A DNA stretch of 64,000 nt, taken from contig JAJEKV010000073.1 in NCBI GenBank assembly GCA_021234155.1, positions 2,764,001 through 2,828,000 of the forward strand, read 5' to 3'. Positions 1 to 12,374 of the stretch are shown here, one piece after another. Source of the DNA: Isoetes taiwanensis (lineage: Eukaryota > Streptophyta > Lycopodiopsida > Isoetales > Isoetaceae). The notes below the pieces were generated by a model. The model had not been told where the DNA came from and searched no databases. It saw only the letters and a program-made list of their open reading frames with translations. A program made the position numbers and the translations under genes. Position 1 is the stretch's first letter, and every line of letters begins with the position of its first letter.

Positions 1-1984
1 TAGATATATGTTCGATTTTTTCTCTTGCTTATGCTTTTTTTTGTTGCTTTTTCTGTTCCTGTTGCCTTACAATGCAGATTTTTGGCAAGGATCCTCCCTT
101 AATCCTTTCTCATATAAAACGTTGGTATGATGCTTCAAAGAACAAAGAATGGTCTGCACCCTCAAAAATTGCGGATTGTTGTATTTACATAAGGCAAACG
201 CGCAGTTGGAATCCAGACTGTAGTTCGTACGCGCTTATAAAGCTTTCGTGCTTCGCTTGGAATTAGTCCGTAGCTAGCCAAGGCGTTCAAATAAGGCAAA
301 TTCAGGGAAAGTTTGGGATAAACAGAGCTGCAATCAGGTGGGAGCCCAAAATCGTGGCTTGAAGAAAAGGCAGTAGGCGTTCAAACTTTGTGTTTAGGAT
401 TTAAGGTAACTTAAGTGGTGCTTCTGAATTGCAAGTACAGATGAGCAGTAGGTGCCTTCACAAGGAACCGGAATATTGAATTGCAATCACCCTTATACAC
501 CCGCGCTGTCACTGCATAGGTTCAAGACTTCTTATCCAATTGGTCTGAAGACTTTGCTTGGTTCTTTTGATTTGATTGGTTTAAATTGTGCTTTTTGATT
601 AGGTTTAAATTGTGTCTTTGAAGCTCTGTCATATCCATAATACAAGAGTTGAAAACCTATCACAGGTTGTTTCTAATGACATCCCTGCAAACAAAGACAC
701 CATAGCTCCAAGGGAACCTGGAAAAAAAGAAAAAAAAATATTCAGTTTCTGATTTTAAATACTTTAGTAGTTAAAATTCCTTGCTTTTTTTTTACAATAA
801 TTTTCCTTTATATTTTTTCAATGAGTATGTTAATTGGCTGGATTAAATTGGATTTGACTTAATTATTATTATTTCTAAAAATAATCACCATTCCAAATGT
901 GCAAAATACAACATTGTAGGTACTTGTCTAGAACTAGCTTCTCCTTTAGCATTATACAAAACAATTTGAGCTCTTTGTATCAATCTGAAAAACAAATCCT
1001 GCATCTGGATGACTGAGGAAATTAATTCTTCTTGAAGAGTATGTGTCGTTGTAAATTAATTTGAAGAGAGTTATGTGTCTGGCTCCTATGATACGTGTGA
1101 ATCTTTTGAAAGAAAATGAACCATTTATCGCAAACCTGAATTAGAGATCCAAGTTTATAGAATGGCAATGATGGGTAAATGTGCAGAACTGGAAGGATCA
1201 AGGGACACCGTATTGAGAGTCCACATAGAGAATATAATTTGATAGGCAAAGCATCTTGAGATAATTGTGACAGCTAGTAATCAATGCATTGTTCGCTGAA
1301 CAACTTGACTGTCTCCTCGATGTCAGTGGATGTCAAATCACCAACTAAGATGCATAAGACTGTGTGATCTATAGTGCATTGTTCCTGCCCGCCCAAATTC
1401 CATCACTAACAGTAGGAAATAGGCATTGGCACCAATCATCTTCCTCTTAGCATAGAAGTTTCTCTCACCTGCAATGAATCACGAAAGGGCCAGCATCAAC
1501 ATTTAAATGTTTTGCGGATTGGATGTGTAAAATATGGTACTCCATAATGTGCCAATCAAAGTATTGAAAATGAAGGATAGTCTGTAAAGGCTCTCCTTGT
1601 GCACAATCATAAACTTAGAACAGTATAATCACATGACAACCACATGACATGCTTCTGTGAACTGTAAAGCAATAAGTAGAAAAATATTTATCTGAATTTG
1701 TAATGTAATGCAGATCAAACTGAAGGAAGGAACATTTTCAATAAGAGGAAGCTCACTTGCTATGGAAGCTGGCTTGCTATGGAGCAGAGCTGCACCCCTT
1801 TTCCGCTTACCAGATATGTCATCATTGCAAGAAAAAGATGAAAGAATACAAGACTTGTTGAATTTGAGCAAATACAATGGCTTAAACTCTATATCTTCCA
1901 GAGCCAACTAATCCATCCAAGAAAACATGGCTAGCACATCATCCACTGCAATATATTTGTAGCACAGCTAGCAAATCATAAAGG
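1..1984. other. Intergenic; possible splice acceptor and exon near the left edge
   Basis: A long pyrimidine-rich stretch ends in an AG at 76-77, which looks like a plant 3' splice site. It is followed by about 190 bp of open frame to 266. I do not recognise the peptide, so an exon of a gene lying to the left is only a possibility. From 267 to 1984 the DNA is AT-rich, with short ORFs on both strands (for example around 1629-1911) that match no family I know. I see no RNA gene or element boundary here. Confidence 0.3.
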
Positions 1985-2428
1985 TCATACACTCTGGAAC
2001 TCCGTATATATTATCCGGGAAGTGGTTTCTCGGGACAAAATCGCGTGGTTAATCCGGACATCCGGTATCAGCCAGGGTGGTTAATCCGGACATCCGATAT
2101 CAGCCAAGTGGTTAATCCGGAGAAAAAGCAGTTAATCTGGACAAAAAATCAGGCATAGAACTGTGCGACGGGGGCAAAAATTTTGATCAGATCGCTCTTG
2201 CCGGTCCTTGGGCAGTTTGATCCGCTTTAGGAAGCATGTCAATTGCTTTGTATGCCTCTTTTATGCTAGATTGATGAAGAGATTTGAGCGAAATAGAGTA
2301 CAATCGATCAAAAAATGGGCAAAACTATTGGTTTTGGGGCTTAGAAACTGCGCGATTCTTCATGGCTGATAACAGGTGTCCGGATTAACCACATCCCAGA
2401 TGATATATACGGTCTTTCATACACTCTG
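1985..2428. mobile_element. Mutator-like MITE with 12-bp target duplication
   Basis: The 12-bp direct repeat TCATACACTCTG occurs at 1985-1996 and 2417-2428. Between them, 1997-2416 has imperfect terminal inverted repeats of about 36 bp: the left end carries CCGTATATATTATCCGGGA and the right end, read in reverse complement, carries CCGTATATATCATCTGGGA. Sub-terminal tandem copies of a ~31-bp unit built on TGGTTAATCCGGACATCC follow from 2046. There is no coding sequence. Long inverted repeats and a target duplication of 9-12 bp fit a non-autonomous Mutator-like (MULE) element. The superfamily is inferred from these features; the insertion structure itself is read directly. Confidence 0.72.
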
Positions 2429-2436
2429 TAGTAGCC

Positions 2437-3028
2437 ATGGGAAAACATACCCATAATATTAACTTATGTTTGAAAAATAAGATTCATCATAAAGCATACC
2501 TCTGGAAACAGACGTCTGGAACTGCCCTTGAGACAATTGAGCATTGCTTCTTCCTATGTAGACATGTCAGACATGCTTGGTTGTGGCTTCAAGGCCTCTT
2601 TCATTGCAATTTGAATAGCCAACAGGTGTTATTAGCAGTTTATCCAAGTAGTTGGGATAATTTGGCAAAAAGGGCGTTTCATTTGGCTTCTGCATGGATC
2701 ATCTGGTCTATTTGGAAAAGAAGGAATCTTCTCATATTCAAAGGTCTTGCTTGTTCAGATGCACAGGTCCTTCTTGATGCCCAACAACGAATTGTCAAAG
2801 CATTCAGGTGCTCATCAATTGCTAATGAGGTAAAGGCGTATTTGGGAGCACTATCTTCAGATTCATACTTACTTATGAGTTTTTGCTTGCTCTTGATATT
2901 GTTTAGATGTTGTATTTGAGTGGGGTGGTTTTGCTCCGGTGGACATTCTCTCCACTGAGTTATGACTCCCCATTGTACTCTGTAACTTTCTCTGGATAAT
3001 AAAGGCTCAAGTCCTTCAAACAAAAAAA
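2437..3028 (+). pseudogene. LINE (non-LTR retrotransposon) 3' end with zf-RVT-like domain
   Basis: An open frame of 160 codons (2437-2919) contains the spacing typical of the zinc-binding domain that follows reverse transcriptase in plant L1-type LINEs (zf-RVT): E-T-I-E-H-C-F-F-x-C, then an aromatic/Trp-rich helix (HAWLWLQ) and WIIWSIWKRRN. Downstream is a short AT-rich 3' UTR with AATAAAGG and a terminal A-rich tract at 3018-3029. Endonuclease and reverse transcriptase are absent, so this is a 5'-truncated copy. It starts 9 bp to the right of the MITE target duplication, so the two may be nested. Confidence 0.6.
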
Positions 3029-3030
3029 GA

Positions 3031-6000
3031 TATATTGATGGATTATTATAATCACTTGTGAAACCATCATTGTTATGGTGGTCTTTTATATTATGGTCAT
3101 CTTGATACTTTGGAAATCAATAGTAGGTTGAAGAGAAATGTTCGTGGCGGCCTTGGCCACTGCAATAAATTTCTTGTACGTATAAAGCATTTCAACATAT
3201 GTACCCTTAGTATTTCAAACAACTAAGAATTTAGAATATGATATCTCTATGCAACACCATGTAATCTACTTTTAACTGGTAACTTCTTGGTGATTTTACA
3301 ATAGATGCTAGAATACAACATCTCTTTCTACGACGCTAGAATTTAACTTTTTCTATGTGCATAACACTAGAGGCCATGGGAATTACTTCCAATTATTTCA
3401 TGCAACACCATACGAAACAACATAAAAAAGAACTGTCTTACCACGAAAGTCTATATGCAAGAATAACATCATAGATATTGTAATATGGGACTAAAGGCCT
3501 AAGAAGGCAATAGAATCCCTAGGCAAAGCCATGCATACACAGTAAAAAAATCATCTCTCATGTAGCCTCAACATGATCAACATACTCCACAATATCTAGT
3601 GGTTCATCACCTCACATTAAGTTGTCATGTCACACAATACGATGAGGAAGAGAGGTAGTAGATGCACTGAGAAGTTCACACCGAAAGTTACCTTACTCAC
3701 AGAAATTTGTATGTAGTTGGGTTTTCCCTTTTTGCAATAAAATATGTAACTTCGTCAATGTGGAAGGGCTATGCATTGCCTTTAATTTCCTTGCATTTAG
3801 CCAAGAGAATTTTAAGGGATTTTGGGAATGTGGAATGAATCTATTAGAGTTTAAAGAATGCAATGTTGAGGCATAAGAGAAGTCTAGAAGGAAGATAAAA
3901 ATCTAACGAATTGAATATCTTTTATAACACCAGGTCTCTTTTGTTATTTTTTAGTTTTTGTCGTGACAATTTTCTTGTATAATGGTTTCAATTCTCTCGA
4001 AAAGCTCCAATTGTATTATGGTTATAATTTTGGAGGAAAGATTGAAATTCATGATTGTGTCTCACTAAGGAGCCACCATATATCATACAGAGTACCCCAT
4101 ATTGTAAATAATGCAAATGAAGTTCAAGATAAAAAAGCATCTCGTGCAAAGCTAGGAGCCTTGTACTGCAAAGCAAGGCTGCTTCAACATTGCATCAGCA
4201 GACTCTGGTTTCCACATTTAGGTTAATTCTCTGATAAGTATCATTTCGAGAGCCTTTTGGCAACTTTGAATCGTCCTTTATATTTTGGTTATGATGCGGA
4301 TGAAATACTAAGGGCTTTTCAAGATTAATAGCTATCAGGGCATCTAATAAGTTTATGCAATAACACAATGAAGATGTTAAGATTCTCTTGTAGTAATTCT
4401 ATTCTTGGTTTGGAACGTTGTACCTTTTAATACATATTTTATAAAAATGCACTCGTTCCCTTAACCTTTTTTTGGCTAAAAACAAGAAAAGAGTATAACA
4501 TCTTTGGAAATTTAAAGCATTGCAAAATGAGCTTGGAGATTATGATATCGTTGAAAAAAAGCATTTCTTGTAGTGATATCATGCATGCAAGAAACCGAAA
4601 CAAAGAAAATCGATAAAAAAAAATCGATGGGGCTTTGCATCCCTTGCAACAATGGTGGGAGAGGGGCCCTGTTATACCCTTTGTAAATTTGTGATGGTCG
4701 GTGATGGTGGGCGTAAAATGATGGTGAAGGTCGCGATGGTGCATGTGAATCCAGCCTAACCATTAAAGGGGGTGAAAATAGAGTTACCCTTGTCAGCTGC
4801 TGATGTGGCACAATCCCAACATCCCGTAGAATAACCAACAGTGATGATGATTGTGCCACGACCGATAACATTACCCTATTTTCACCACTACAAGGGCATC
4901 TCGCCAAACACCAAAAAAAAAAAATGAGGCCATTTGGTAAAAGTTTAATTTGTAGAGGCGTAGCTTGACCAAGGGCATCCCATCTCAAACATAAACCTCA
5001 ACCCAAGAGCACATTGTACAACAGATGCTCGACTGCCTAGATGGTACATTAGATGGTTCATGTAGGTACCAATTGCTCAAACATGTACCCTACTCCAAGG
5101 TCATTTCCAAATAGATTCTGTATGCATCTGCCCAATGCAAAAAGGCTCAAGCCTGGACAAATCCATAAAGAGCATCTCCCAATTGCTGTGATGCAAAAAA
5201 GGGTCAAGCCTGGACCTCAAGACCAGTTCCTTATTAGCCCAAAACAGCTCCATATGAATCTTAACAAAGCAGCACAGCACCCATTGCCCCCAGCTGCATG
5301 TGCTACTTTAACATCTTTGGCTGACTGCTCACTTCAATCATCATGCCGAAACTGATGTGATTGCTTCTAATCAACCACAAAATCAGCCTGCAGTATTATA
5401 AAGAAGAAGCCGGACAATGAGATGCCCAAGTAAAATAAATTCTTCTCTTAGGCTGTATATTAAGAAGGGTTCACAGTGCCTTTCCTATATGCATCTTGCA
5501 ATCTCAAAAGAAAACCAAAAGCATTAATAAAGAAATCTTCAAAATGTGATTTGTAACTGGGTGAAACTTACAACCAATGACATCACTTCCCAGTTGTTCT
5601 CGTGCAGGAGAGGAAGTGCTACAATGTCAGTATAATGGGACCTCCTGCCCCCAATATTTAAAAGAATATATCTAAAGCCTATAACATAGATTCATGCTAC
5701 TAAAGTAAAAGGTTTGATACCACTGAAATATGTCCTCCGTTATTTCCAGTTCCCAGTCCCAGTAGATAATACAATGTGCAAAGCGAGAGGATTAGTAACT
5801 ACCCTGTGGCTGACAAAAAAAGAAAAGAAAACGTCACAGGCAATAAACCAAAAAGAGTAACAAGTTCTCTTCATACAGTTTAAGATGATAGCATCACCTA
5901 TCTGAAACATAAATGAAGCTGAGAGTTTCAGTTGTTCGCTCATTAACAGCATCCAAATTTCATGAAAACCTTCCCAATGAATTTCATAAGCTTGAACTAC

Positions 6001-6223
6001 AGTAAAAATATTTTGCACTTTATAACCAATCATACTCGTATTATATACTCATTATGAGCAACATATGAGTGTTCACGTGTGGTCCTGATAATGGGCAACT
6101 AAAGAGCAGGATACTTATAGATGCTTTGAAATTTTCCAAAACACGAACGCCTCCCTAAAGTTGAAAAGGTAAAACTGCACAAATAACATTATTCACACCT
6201 GCACATCACAACCCTCAAGATCA
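3031..6223. other. Intergenic, no supported gene
   Basis: This is AT-rich DNA with scattered short ORFs on both strands (around 3963-4226, 4439-4988, 5053-5355 and 5740-6033). None shows a recognisable domain, conserved motif or splice structure, and I read them as chance frames. The part nearest 6223 is probably the 3' UTR and terminator region of the reverse-strand RING gene that ends at 6224. Confidence 0.4.
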
Positions 6224-7534
6224 CTATACCAGAAGGCCTACACCTAGACCCCTAGACATCTTCATCGGCAGATCAGTATCATAAATTCTTCTGCATCCAG
6301 GACATCGCCCATCTTCAAGCAAAATCCTGTGATGGCAAAATAGACACAAGCGGAACCCACATGCACAAGGTACAAATGATGAATCTGTGCTGTCAAGCTC
6401 TTCTATACATATAGGACAACATTGTGGTGCTGCAATAGGGTCCTTGTTGTTTCCAATTTCTTTCAACCGGGTACTGTTGCTCTCAACCTTTGGCAGAGAC
6501 ACGGGCCGGCTTGTGTCACCTGGCCTCCATGCTCCTCCATTACTGACACCCTTAAGGGCACCATTTCGAACAGCCATATTATAACTGTACCGAGGTTTTA
6601 AAATTCCAGACTCTGGGGCAATCTTACTCGGAGTGCCTGAAATATTGGGAGAGATTGGAACAACAGTACTGTCTGTCAACGTTGCTTTAGCACATAAAGC
6701 ATCTGCAGCAGCTTCCCAGTCATCCTCATCACAACCATTAGAATTCTGGTCTTGGCTCTCCTCTCCATGTTTAGCCATTTCATCACGCCTTTCATCCATA
6801 TTAACTCTACTCTTTACCCTACCACATCTTCGTCTGCCCTTCCCCTTCTTAGAGGTTATGTCCAGAGGTGGGTTTATTACCGTCGGACTATCTGCACACG
6901 AACCTGGGGAGCAGCCGTTACTCTGACAGTTTCCACATTCGATACGAGTTGTATGTCCTGTACCAGAAACATTCTGCTCTCGTTCCTCAGAAGAATCAAG
7001 AGGACCCCCAAGACTTAATCCTTTCCAATTTCCTCCACATGCACCATTGCTTTGATAATCCCCTACATCATCCTGATTTATGACACACGAATCTGTATCA
7101 CTATCGCCAGTGCTAAAACCTGCATGGATGGTTTCTTCATCCTTTGAACCAAAATCTACTGATTTGGGCGAATGACCTTCACTTGAATCGTCCTGACTCC
7201 TACCACACTGATCCTTACTATGGTTTTGTTTTCCTCCAGATTGCACTAGCAAACAAAGGTAGATTAGCTCCATATACAACATAAATTTATATGCAGAACT
7301 TATCAGCATGGAAATTTCTTACCTTGTGCAAGCCATTGCTCCCGTCGGACATCAAGCTTATATTGTTTCAACTTAGCAGACCTATTAATCTAAACAGAAC
7401 ATAATTTTAAATTTAGAACAGTAAAGCTACTTGCATAGTTAACAAATCGCGCAGAAACAAACGAAACATACTCTTTTTCTTTTGCTTGCATCCCGGGAGA
7501 GCAATGATTCGGATTCCACGAGAGAAGAATGCAT
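6224..7534 (-). CDS. CNOT4-like RING finger protein (3 exons, 383 aa)
   Basis: This is a putative E3 ubiquitin ligase of the plant CNOT4-like RING family. CNOT4 proper is the RING subunit associated with the CCR4-NOT complex in mRNA turnover; membership of that complex is inferred here. On the reverse strand I read three exons: 7534-7472, 7389-7323 and 7245-6224. Both introns have GT...AG borders, and the joined frame is open for 383 codons plus stop. The N-terminus has a basic SKRKR stretch followed by RSAKLKQYKLDVRREQWLAQ. The middle (about residues 45-310) is low-complexity and acidic/Ser-rich. The C4C4 RING lies at about residues 320-365, with CPIC, CACGFRLCLFC and CPGC. A longer frame running into intron 2 (to 7309) is not the real N-terminus. 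I chose the start because it is the only ATG in frame with the basic exon 1. Confidence 0.85.
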
Positions 7535-8131
7535 AATTACGACCTTGAAAGTAAAGAGCGCCGGAGCTCAAAGCAAGACGAGGACTTTAAATGAGCCGGT
7601 GGCACTTACCAATTTCTTCTAATTACGACTCTCACTCCACTGAAGTGATGTAAGAGAAAACAAGCGCCGAAGTTCGGATTGCGAAGGAAATCGTTACCCA
7701 AATGAGCGCCGTCCAAAACTGGAGCAAACCTAACGCTGTTGACGTCCACGTTTCTCTTATCGTCTTTACCTAAGCATACGTTAGTTGAAATGTCGCGAAC
7801 CTTCTTGCACCATGAAAATACAAACAAATCAAGGACTTCATATTCAAGGGTTCCTTCCAAAATCTAGGTTCCTAGATCTGCCATGAATGAACTAGTTTCT
7901 CAATCCATAAGGTAGATTATTATGTGGAATCTTCACCATATGTTTGTGTTGAGAAGTGTATGCATGTACATGCGTATGCTTGAAAAGATGGAAACTCGAG
8001 TGATATTTTTCTACATCCACATCCATAGATGGTTGGTTGGTTGAAATATGTATTTAAAATCCCTCTCTACTTGAGAATTACTCTTCTCTTCTAATGTTAT
8101 ATATGCATCTATTATGTTATCGTATTGTGTC

Positions 8132-8168
8132 GGAAGGAAGGAAGGAAGGTACTTTTATCGTCCACGGA
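8132..8168 (-). repeat. LINE 3'-end scar with GGAA tail
   Basis: Four to five GGAA units are followed by TTTTATCGTCCACGGA. Read on the reverse strand this is TCCGTGGACGATAAAA plus (TTCC)n, the same terminus as the large LINE ending at 21693. Only the extreme 3' end is recognisable. Confidence 0.6.
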
Positions 8169-9692
8169 AGAAAAGCGTTCTGAGGAATGAGGAAGGAAAT
8201 ATGAGAATATGCTTTGTTTTAGGACATGCCCTTCAAATATCGGGTTGTCAATCTTGAAGCTTTTCTGTATTCTTATGTAATTTGTTTTTTCATAATACCA
8301 TTTCATTATGGGAAAAGTTTAATGAATTTAAGCATGCAAATAATATGGCTCATGCAAAGATTGTGATAAAAGATAGTTGAGCAAATTACAATCTTATTTT
8401 ACCAACGGGCTTGTCACATAAGGATCCACCTAAGAAAAACTATAAAGTGTGTAGTATGAGATTTTCCAACTTCGCATACGATGCTTCCATCAATACTTGG
8501 TGGCCGCCTCCTTGAGAGCACTACCACATATGGGCCAAGGGCACATGAGTGTCGAGCATCCAATCATTTATGGGCTCTGGCCTAAACACTTTGGAAGCAT
8601 AAATACATGTAAGGTTAAGGTAATCTAACATATAAGCCATAACTGATTAGGCCTGACCACTTTGGAAGCATAAATACATGTAATATTAAAGTGATGTAAC
8701 ATTTAAGCTAGGGCATGTAACATACGTCATAATCATATATGGGGATCCTTTATCCAGGCCCAAACTTCAATAGGGGGCTTGACTAACTAGTTGGGATCTC
8801 TAGAAGTGTCAGACAGAGTTGTAACATAAAATTGGCTAGCATAGACAATGGCCTTGGGTGATCCTCGTCATCCACCCCTCTTGTATTGTAGAAAGGCCAA
8901 ACTACATTGAGTAACAACTACAACCTTTCGTATATATGGCCTATGAGGGAACCATCCCTAGGGCTTCTTAACGTTCCTAGGTCTGATGAGATACGTATAG
9001 GGTTGCTCCTATCTAGGTAGCATGAGAGAACTCTAGGTAGACTAGAGGCAAGGGATCACCTTCAAATATTCGACTAATTCACTGAGAGGACAGTTGCACC
9101 TTCCTAGGGGGTGTCAAGTTCATACTAAATGCGCTTGCAATGATTGACATTAAGCCAAGTCTACTACATGACCCCACTGGCCTATACACACCAAGGTCAC
9201 AACTCTATAGTGCTATGCGATCATCTCCCTTGTCCAACCTAGAGGCATGCTACTACATAGGCATCTAGTTAGACAAGAGGCGCATATGCTCATCTACCAT
9301 TATCATACATCTCACAACAACAATTGAAGTAATAAAATTGAACAGAAGACTCAGTAAAAATTGCTCCTTCCTCTATTCGTTCATCTAGATACAATTAGAG
9401 CTACCTACTCAAGCTGCTTGGTTCCTATGACACATAAGGCAATTGGATAATTTAACTCAAGATCTGGGACAAATCTAGAGAAGATACAAAATGCATATAA
9501 CTACATGGCACTCGATTAACTAGATTTTCTGCTTGGATAGGCATCTACGAATTGGCTGACTTGATCTTAAATTGCCATGTCATTGTGGAAGAGTCAAGCT
9601 CCAGCTCTAATGTATGAAGAAACAATGCACCCCTCTTTCCACACCTTCAACTGGTTGTGTAGCACAAAAACTTGCACAAATTTTGTCAAATA

Positions 9693-9727
9693 AGATAGAT
9701 AGATAGGGTTTTTTACGTCCACAAGGA
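9693..9727 (-). repeat. LINE 3'-end scar with GATA tail
   Basis: GATAGATAGATAGG is followed by TTTTTTACGTCCACAAGGA. On the reverse strand this reads as the conserved GTGGACGTAAAAAA terminus plus (CTAT)n. It matches the other LINE 3' ends here except that the tail unit differs. Confidence 0.5.
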
Positions 9728-10045
9728 CTCTAAAGTGGGCCATGGGACATGTACATAGCAAAGGGCATAAGGCCAAATGAAACCTGGGGACTAAGCCACA
9801 TCACAAAACACAATAACATATATAGACAAACATAAATACTGAAGTTGGAGACACTTAAGATAACCCAACCAGGTGTTTCAGGGCCACTGATCACAAATAA
9901 GGGTTGTGCCTTTCTTGTAGACTGCTCACTTTTTTTGGAGCCTCGCATCTTGCACCTTGCAGACATCCTCACATCGTCTAGTTAACTGCACTAGGGAGAG
10001 GTCCTCCTGCACAGAGAAGTTCGTACCTTGAGGTGAATGCCATGT

Positions 10046-10380
10046 TGTTATGCACTAGCACCTTTAGTGATAACCAACACACTAAAAGGGCGGATCCTTC
10101 ATGAACCCCAACCTCCCCCGGCACCAGACCATATCAATTCCTTCCCTTCCTCTATATGCTTGCCTTGGTCTCAGTGGACGATAAAAAACTATTCTTATTC
10201 TTATTCCTCAAGCATGTGGAACACACCAATGTTGCCACAAGGAATTGAACCTTGGCTCTGATACCAAATGTTACGCACTAGCACCCCTAGTGATAATCAA
10301 CACATCAAAAGGGTGGATCCTTCATGAAGCCCAACCTTTATGAGGCTTTATCCCATACCCTAGGCACCTAGACTATAACA
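10046..10380 (-). mobile_element. TRIM (miniature LTR retrotransposon)
   Basis: The element is 335 bp, bounded by a 5-bp target duplication CATGT (10041-10045 and 10381-10385) and starting TGTTATGCAC and ending ACTATAACA. The right repeat (10269-10380, 112 bp) is related to 10046-about 10122 on the left, which is shorter or diverged at its inner end. Two bases inside the right LTR (10254-10266) is the reverse complement of TGGTATCAGAGCC, the classic plant primer-binding site for initiator Met tRNA. The element therefore reads on the reverse strand, with 10269-10380 as the 5' LTR. It has no coding capacity. The size and layout fit terminal-repeat retrotransposons in miniature. Confidence 0.78.
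10165..10209 (+). repeat. LINE 3'-end scar inside the TRIM
   Basis: Within the TRIM interior, GGTCTCAGTGGACGATAAAA is followed by (ATTCTT)n. This is the same LINE terminus seen at 21693 and 58446, here in forward orientation and with yet another tail unit. It implies a short, strongly 5'-truncated LINE insertion into the TRIM, which may also explain the shortened left LTR. Confidence 0.5.
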
Positions 10381-10385
10381 CATGT

Positions 10386-11297
10386 TGTAAGATGTATAAC
10401 CTGTTTTGGGACATGCGAAAATTCACTACAAGGTGGCGCGATCGATTTGGTCTGTGGGCACCCACTCTTCGTGCTATGAAAGTGCCTGGCCTTCTTATGT
10501 GCATCAGGCCTGTGAAGGAGGGTGTGTCATTGACTCCGTGTCTTAACAAGAACCTATTTTTTGGAACCCCACTATACGTAAATTCAAACCATAGTTCTGC
10601 TCTTTGTGGATAGTCTTGGCATTGGGGGCTCGTCTTGAAGTTCAGTGGCACGTATTCTTCAGTCTGAGCTGTGGCATCTATAATGGAGCTGAATATAGAT
10701 TGAACCAGATCTAGGATTTGGTCCTAGGATATGGAGTCTACATATAGGTCTAGATTAGGCCATAACTATATATGGTGCCTTCAAAAATATCATTTTGGAA
10801 CTACAAAAGTACCAAAAAATGTAGCCAACACTAGGTATTGGATACCTGTATAATATCTCAATAAAAGGTATGTTTTAGAACTGAAGCATTCATTTTAGCA
10901 TTCGATAGTATTATCTTTATCTTAATTTTGAATATCACCACGCCCTTGACTTTATTTTGGATTTTTGAATTAGTTTTAACAAAAAGAACAGTACTCAAGG
11001 TCTTATATAGATTATATGCTCTACATGTTGAAATTATCCTATTCATCCTATCTATCTATTATCCCTAACACATAAAATAATGTCATGGTTAAATGGGCCA
11101 AAAACCCGACAAAACTCCAGGTGGATCGATGTGTAGTTGTGATACAGATCACACCAATGATCCAATTCTTTTGAACTTCAGAGCCATAACACAAGATTTC
11201 ATTGGCTAAATAAGATCTTGCAATCCTTAGATCATCTTCAGAAGCAAAGAAACCACAAGCCAAACTATTAACAAAAGAATCAAATATGTAACTACAA
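10386..11297. other. Intergenic, no supported gene
   Basis: Non-coding AT-rich DNA. Short ORFs at 10373-10651 (both strands) and 10858-11302 show no domain or repeat structure I recognise. Confidence 0.35.
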
Positions 11298-11632
11298 GAC
11301 AATAAGAAAAGTGGATCTTTCAGGGGATTCAGCAGCCTGTAGCCTCTCTGATTCCTCGACTCAGGTACAAGCTATTTCAAAGCTTTCTGGTATTCCCGGG
11401 ATTAGTAGAGCGGAAGTTTGCCATTTGGCGGGACTTCTTGGGTGTTGTAGATGGTGATGGTCGGTTTGTACAGCAGTAGAGTTGCAGTTTTTCTGTGAGT
11501 TTGTAGTGGAGTGTCGAGGTATCTCTGTCTCTTTGGGGCAGTTCTCCTTCCTCCTCACTTGCTTTGTAACATTACCATTCTTTTAATATATTGATGACAC
11601 AGTTCTTCAAAAAAAAAAGGACAATAAGAAAA
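11298..11632 (+). mobile_element. Poly(A) retro-insertion with 13-bp target duplication
   Basis: The direct repeat GACAATAAGAAAA (11298-11310 and 11620-11632) flanks a 309-bp insert that ends in a run of ten A (11609-11618). The insert has no coding capacity. Its 3' part, with TTTGTAACATTACC and ATATATTGATGACA before the A run, looks like a plant LINE 3' UTR. A SINE cannot be excluded, but I see no tRNA-like A/B box head. The duplication is perfect, so the insertion is relatively young. Confidence 0.75.
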
Positions 11633-12374
11633 TGGGGCACAGATTACACCAATAGCATGAGATCTTAATTAGTTTACCAAAACCGTCTTAAGATCCTTAT
11701 GATAGAAGTACACCAATAACTTCCAGTAATCAGTCTCCAGTTCACTAAAACCAGAGAAAGATTCTACTATTTGGATTAATTAAGGTAATTCACCACCCAA
11801 CTAGGTCAAGATGATTTGATGCAGTTGTTCTTGTATTACTGTTGTTGTTCTTCTCAATGCCGTTGTAGTAGTCTATCCTAGTTTCACTGTAGCAATTAGT
11901 CAGAGGTGTCCTCCTAGAATCCGATGTAGCTGTTGGCCTCAAAAGCGTTCCTCTGCCATCTGTTGTCGCCTCCTTCCCTTATCACAGATATGTTCCTTTT
12001 TTTAAAAGGTCATAAGCCATTTTTCTTTGATTCAATTATGGCACTAACTATATTTAAACTTTAGACCATTAAATAATATCTTGGCTTTAAGATATTATTT
12101 AACCATTGTTTCTATTACGTTGGCAAATGCTTTTTTCAAGATTTTGGTTGGGAAAAAAATTAACGAAAAAGAGAGATTTTATGGCATGGACCATTGACCA
12201 AAACCCAACTTATAAAGGAAGCCAAGCTATAAATAAAGTCAAGCTATAAACAAATCCTGGAATATAGGGAAAGGATTAGCACATGGCATAGGAGAAACAT
12301 AACAGGGTCTTGAAATTTCCAATAATGGGGAGCTCTAAACTTATTATGATGGACCTTCTTCTGCCTGACGAAAT
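11633..12374. other. Intergenic, no supported gene
   Basis: Nothing recognisable. The sequence repeats the phrase AGATTACACCAATAGC in a form close to one at about 11146, which suggests a local diverged duplication around the retro-insertion. Confidence 0.3.

Larger units (their letters stand above)
7535..10045. other. Intergenic with LINE-tail scars and a short tandem duplication
   Basis: This holds the upstream region of the RING gene, then AT-rich non-coding DNA. Recognisable pieces are the microsatellite-tailed LINE ends at 8132-8168 and 9693-9727, and an imperfect direct duplication of about 75 bp at 8575-8715 whose two copies share CTTTGGAAGCATAAATACAT. ORFs around 7606-7860, 8112-8306 and 9594-9972 have no recognisable features. 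I see no RNA gene. Confidence 0.4.

Noticed and set aside
6387-7083. Forward-strand ORFs over the CNOT4-like gene
   Set aside because: Shadows of the reverse-strand exon 3.
11311-11619. SINE
   Set aside because: No tRNA-like A or B box seen in the first 80 bp; a truncated LINE 3' end with poly(A) fits at least as well.
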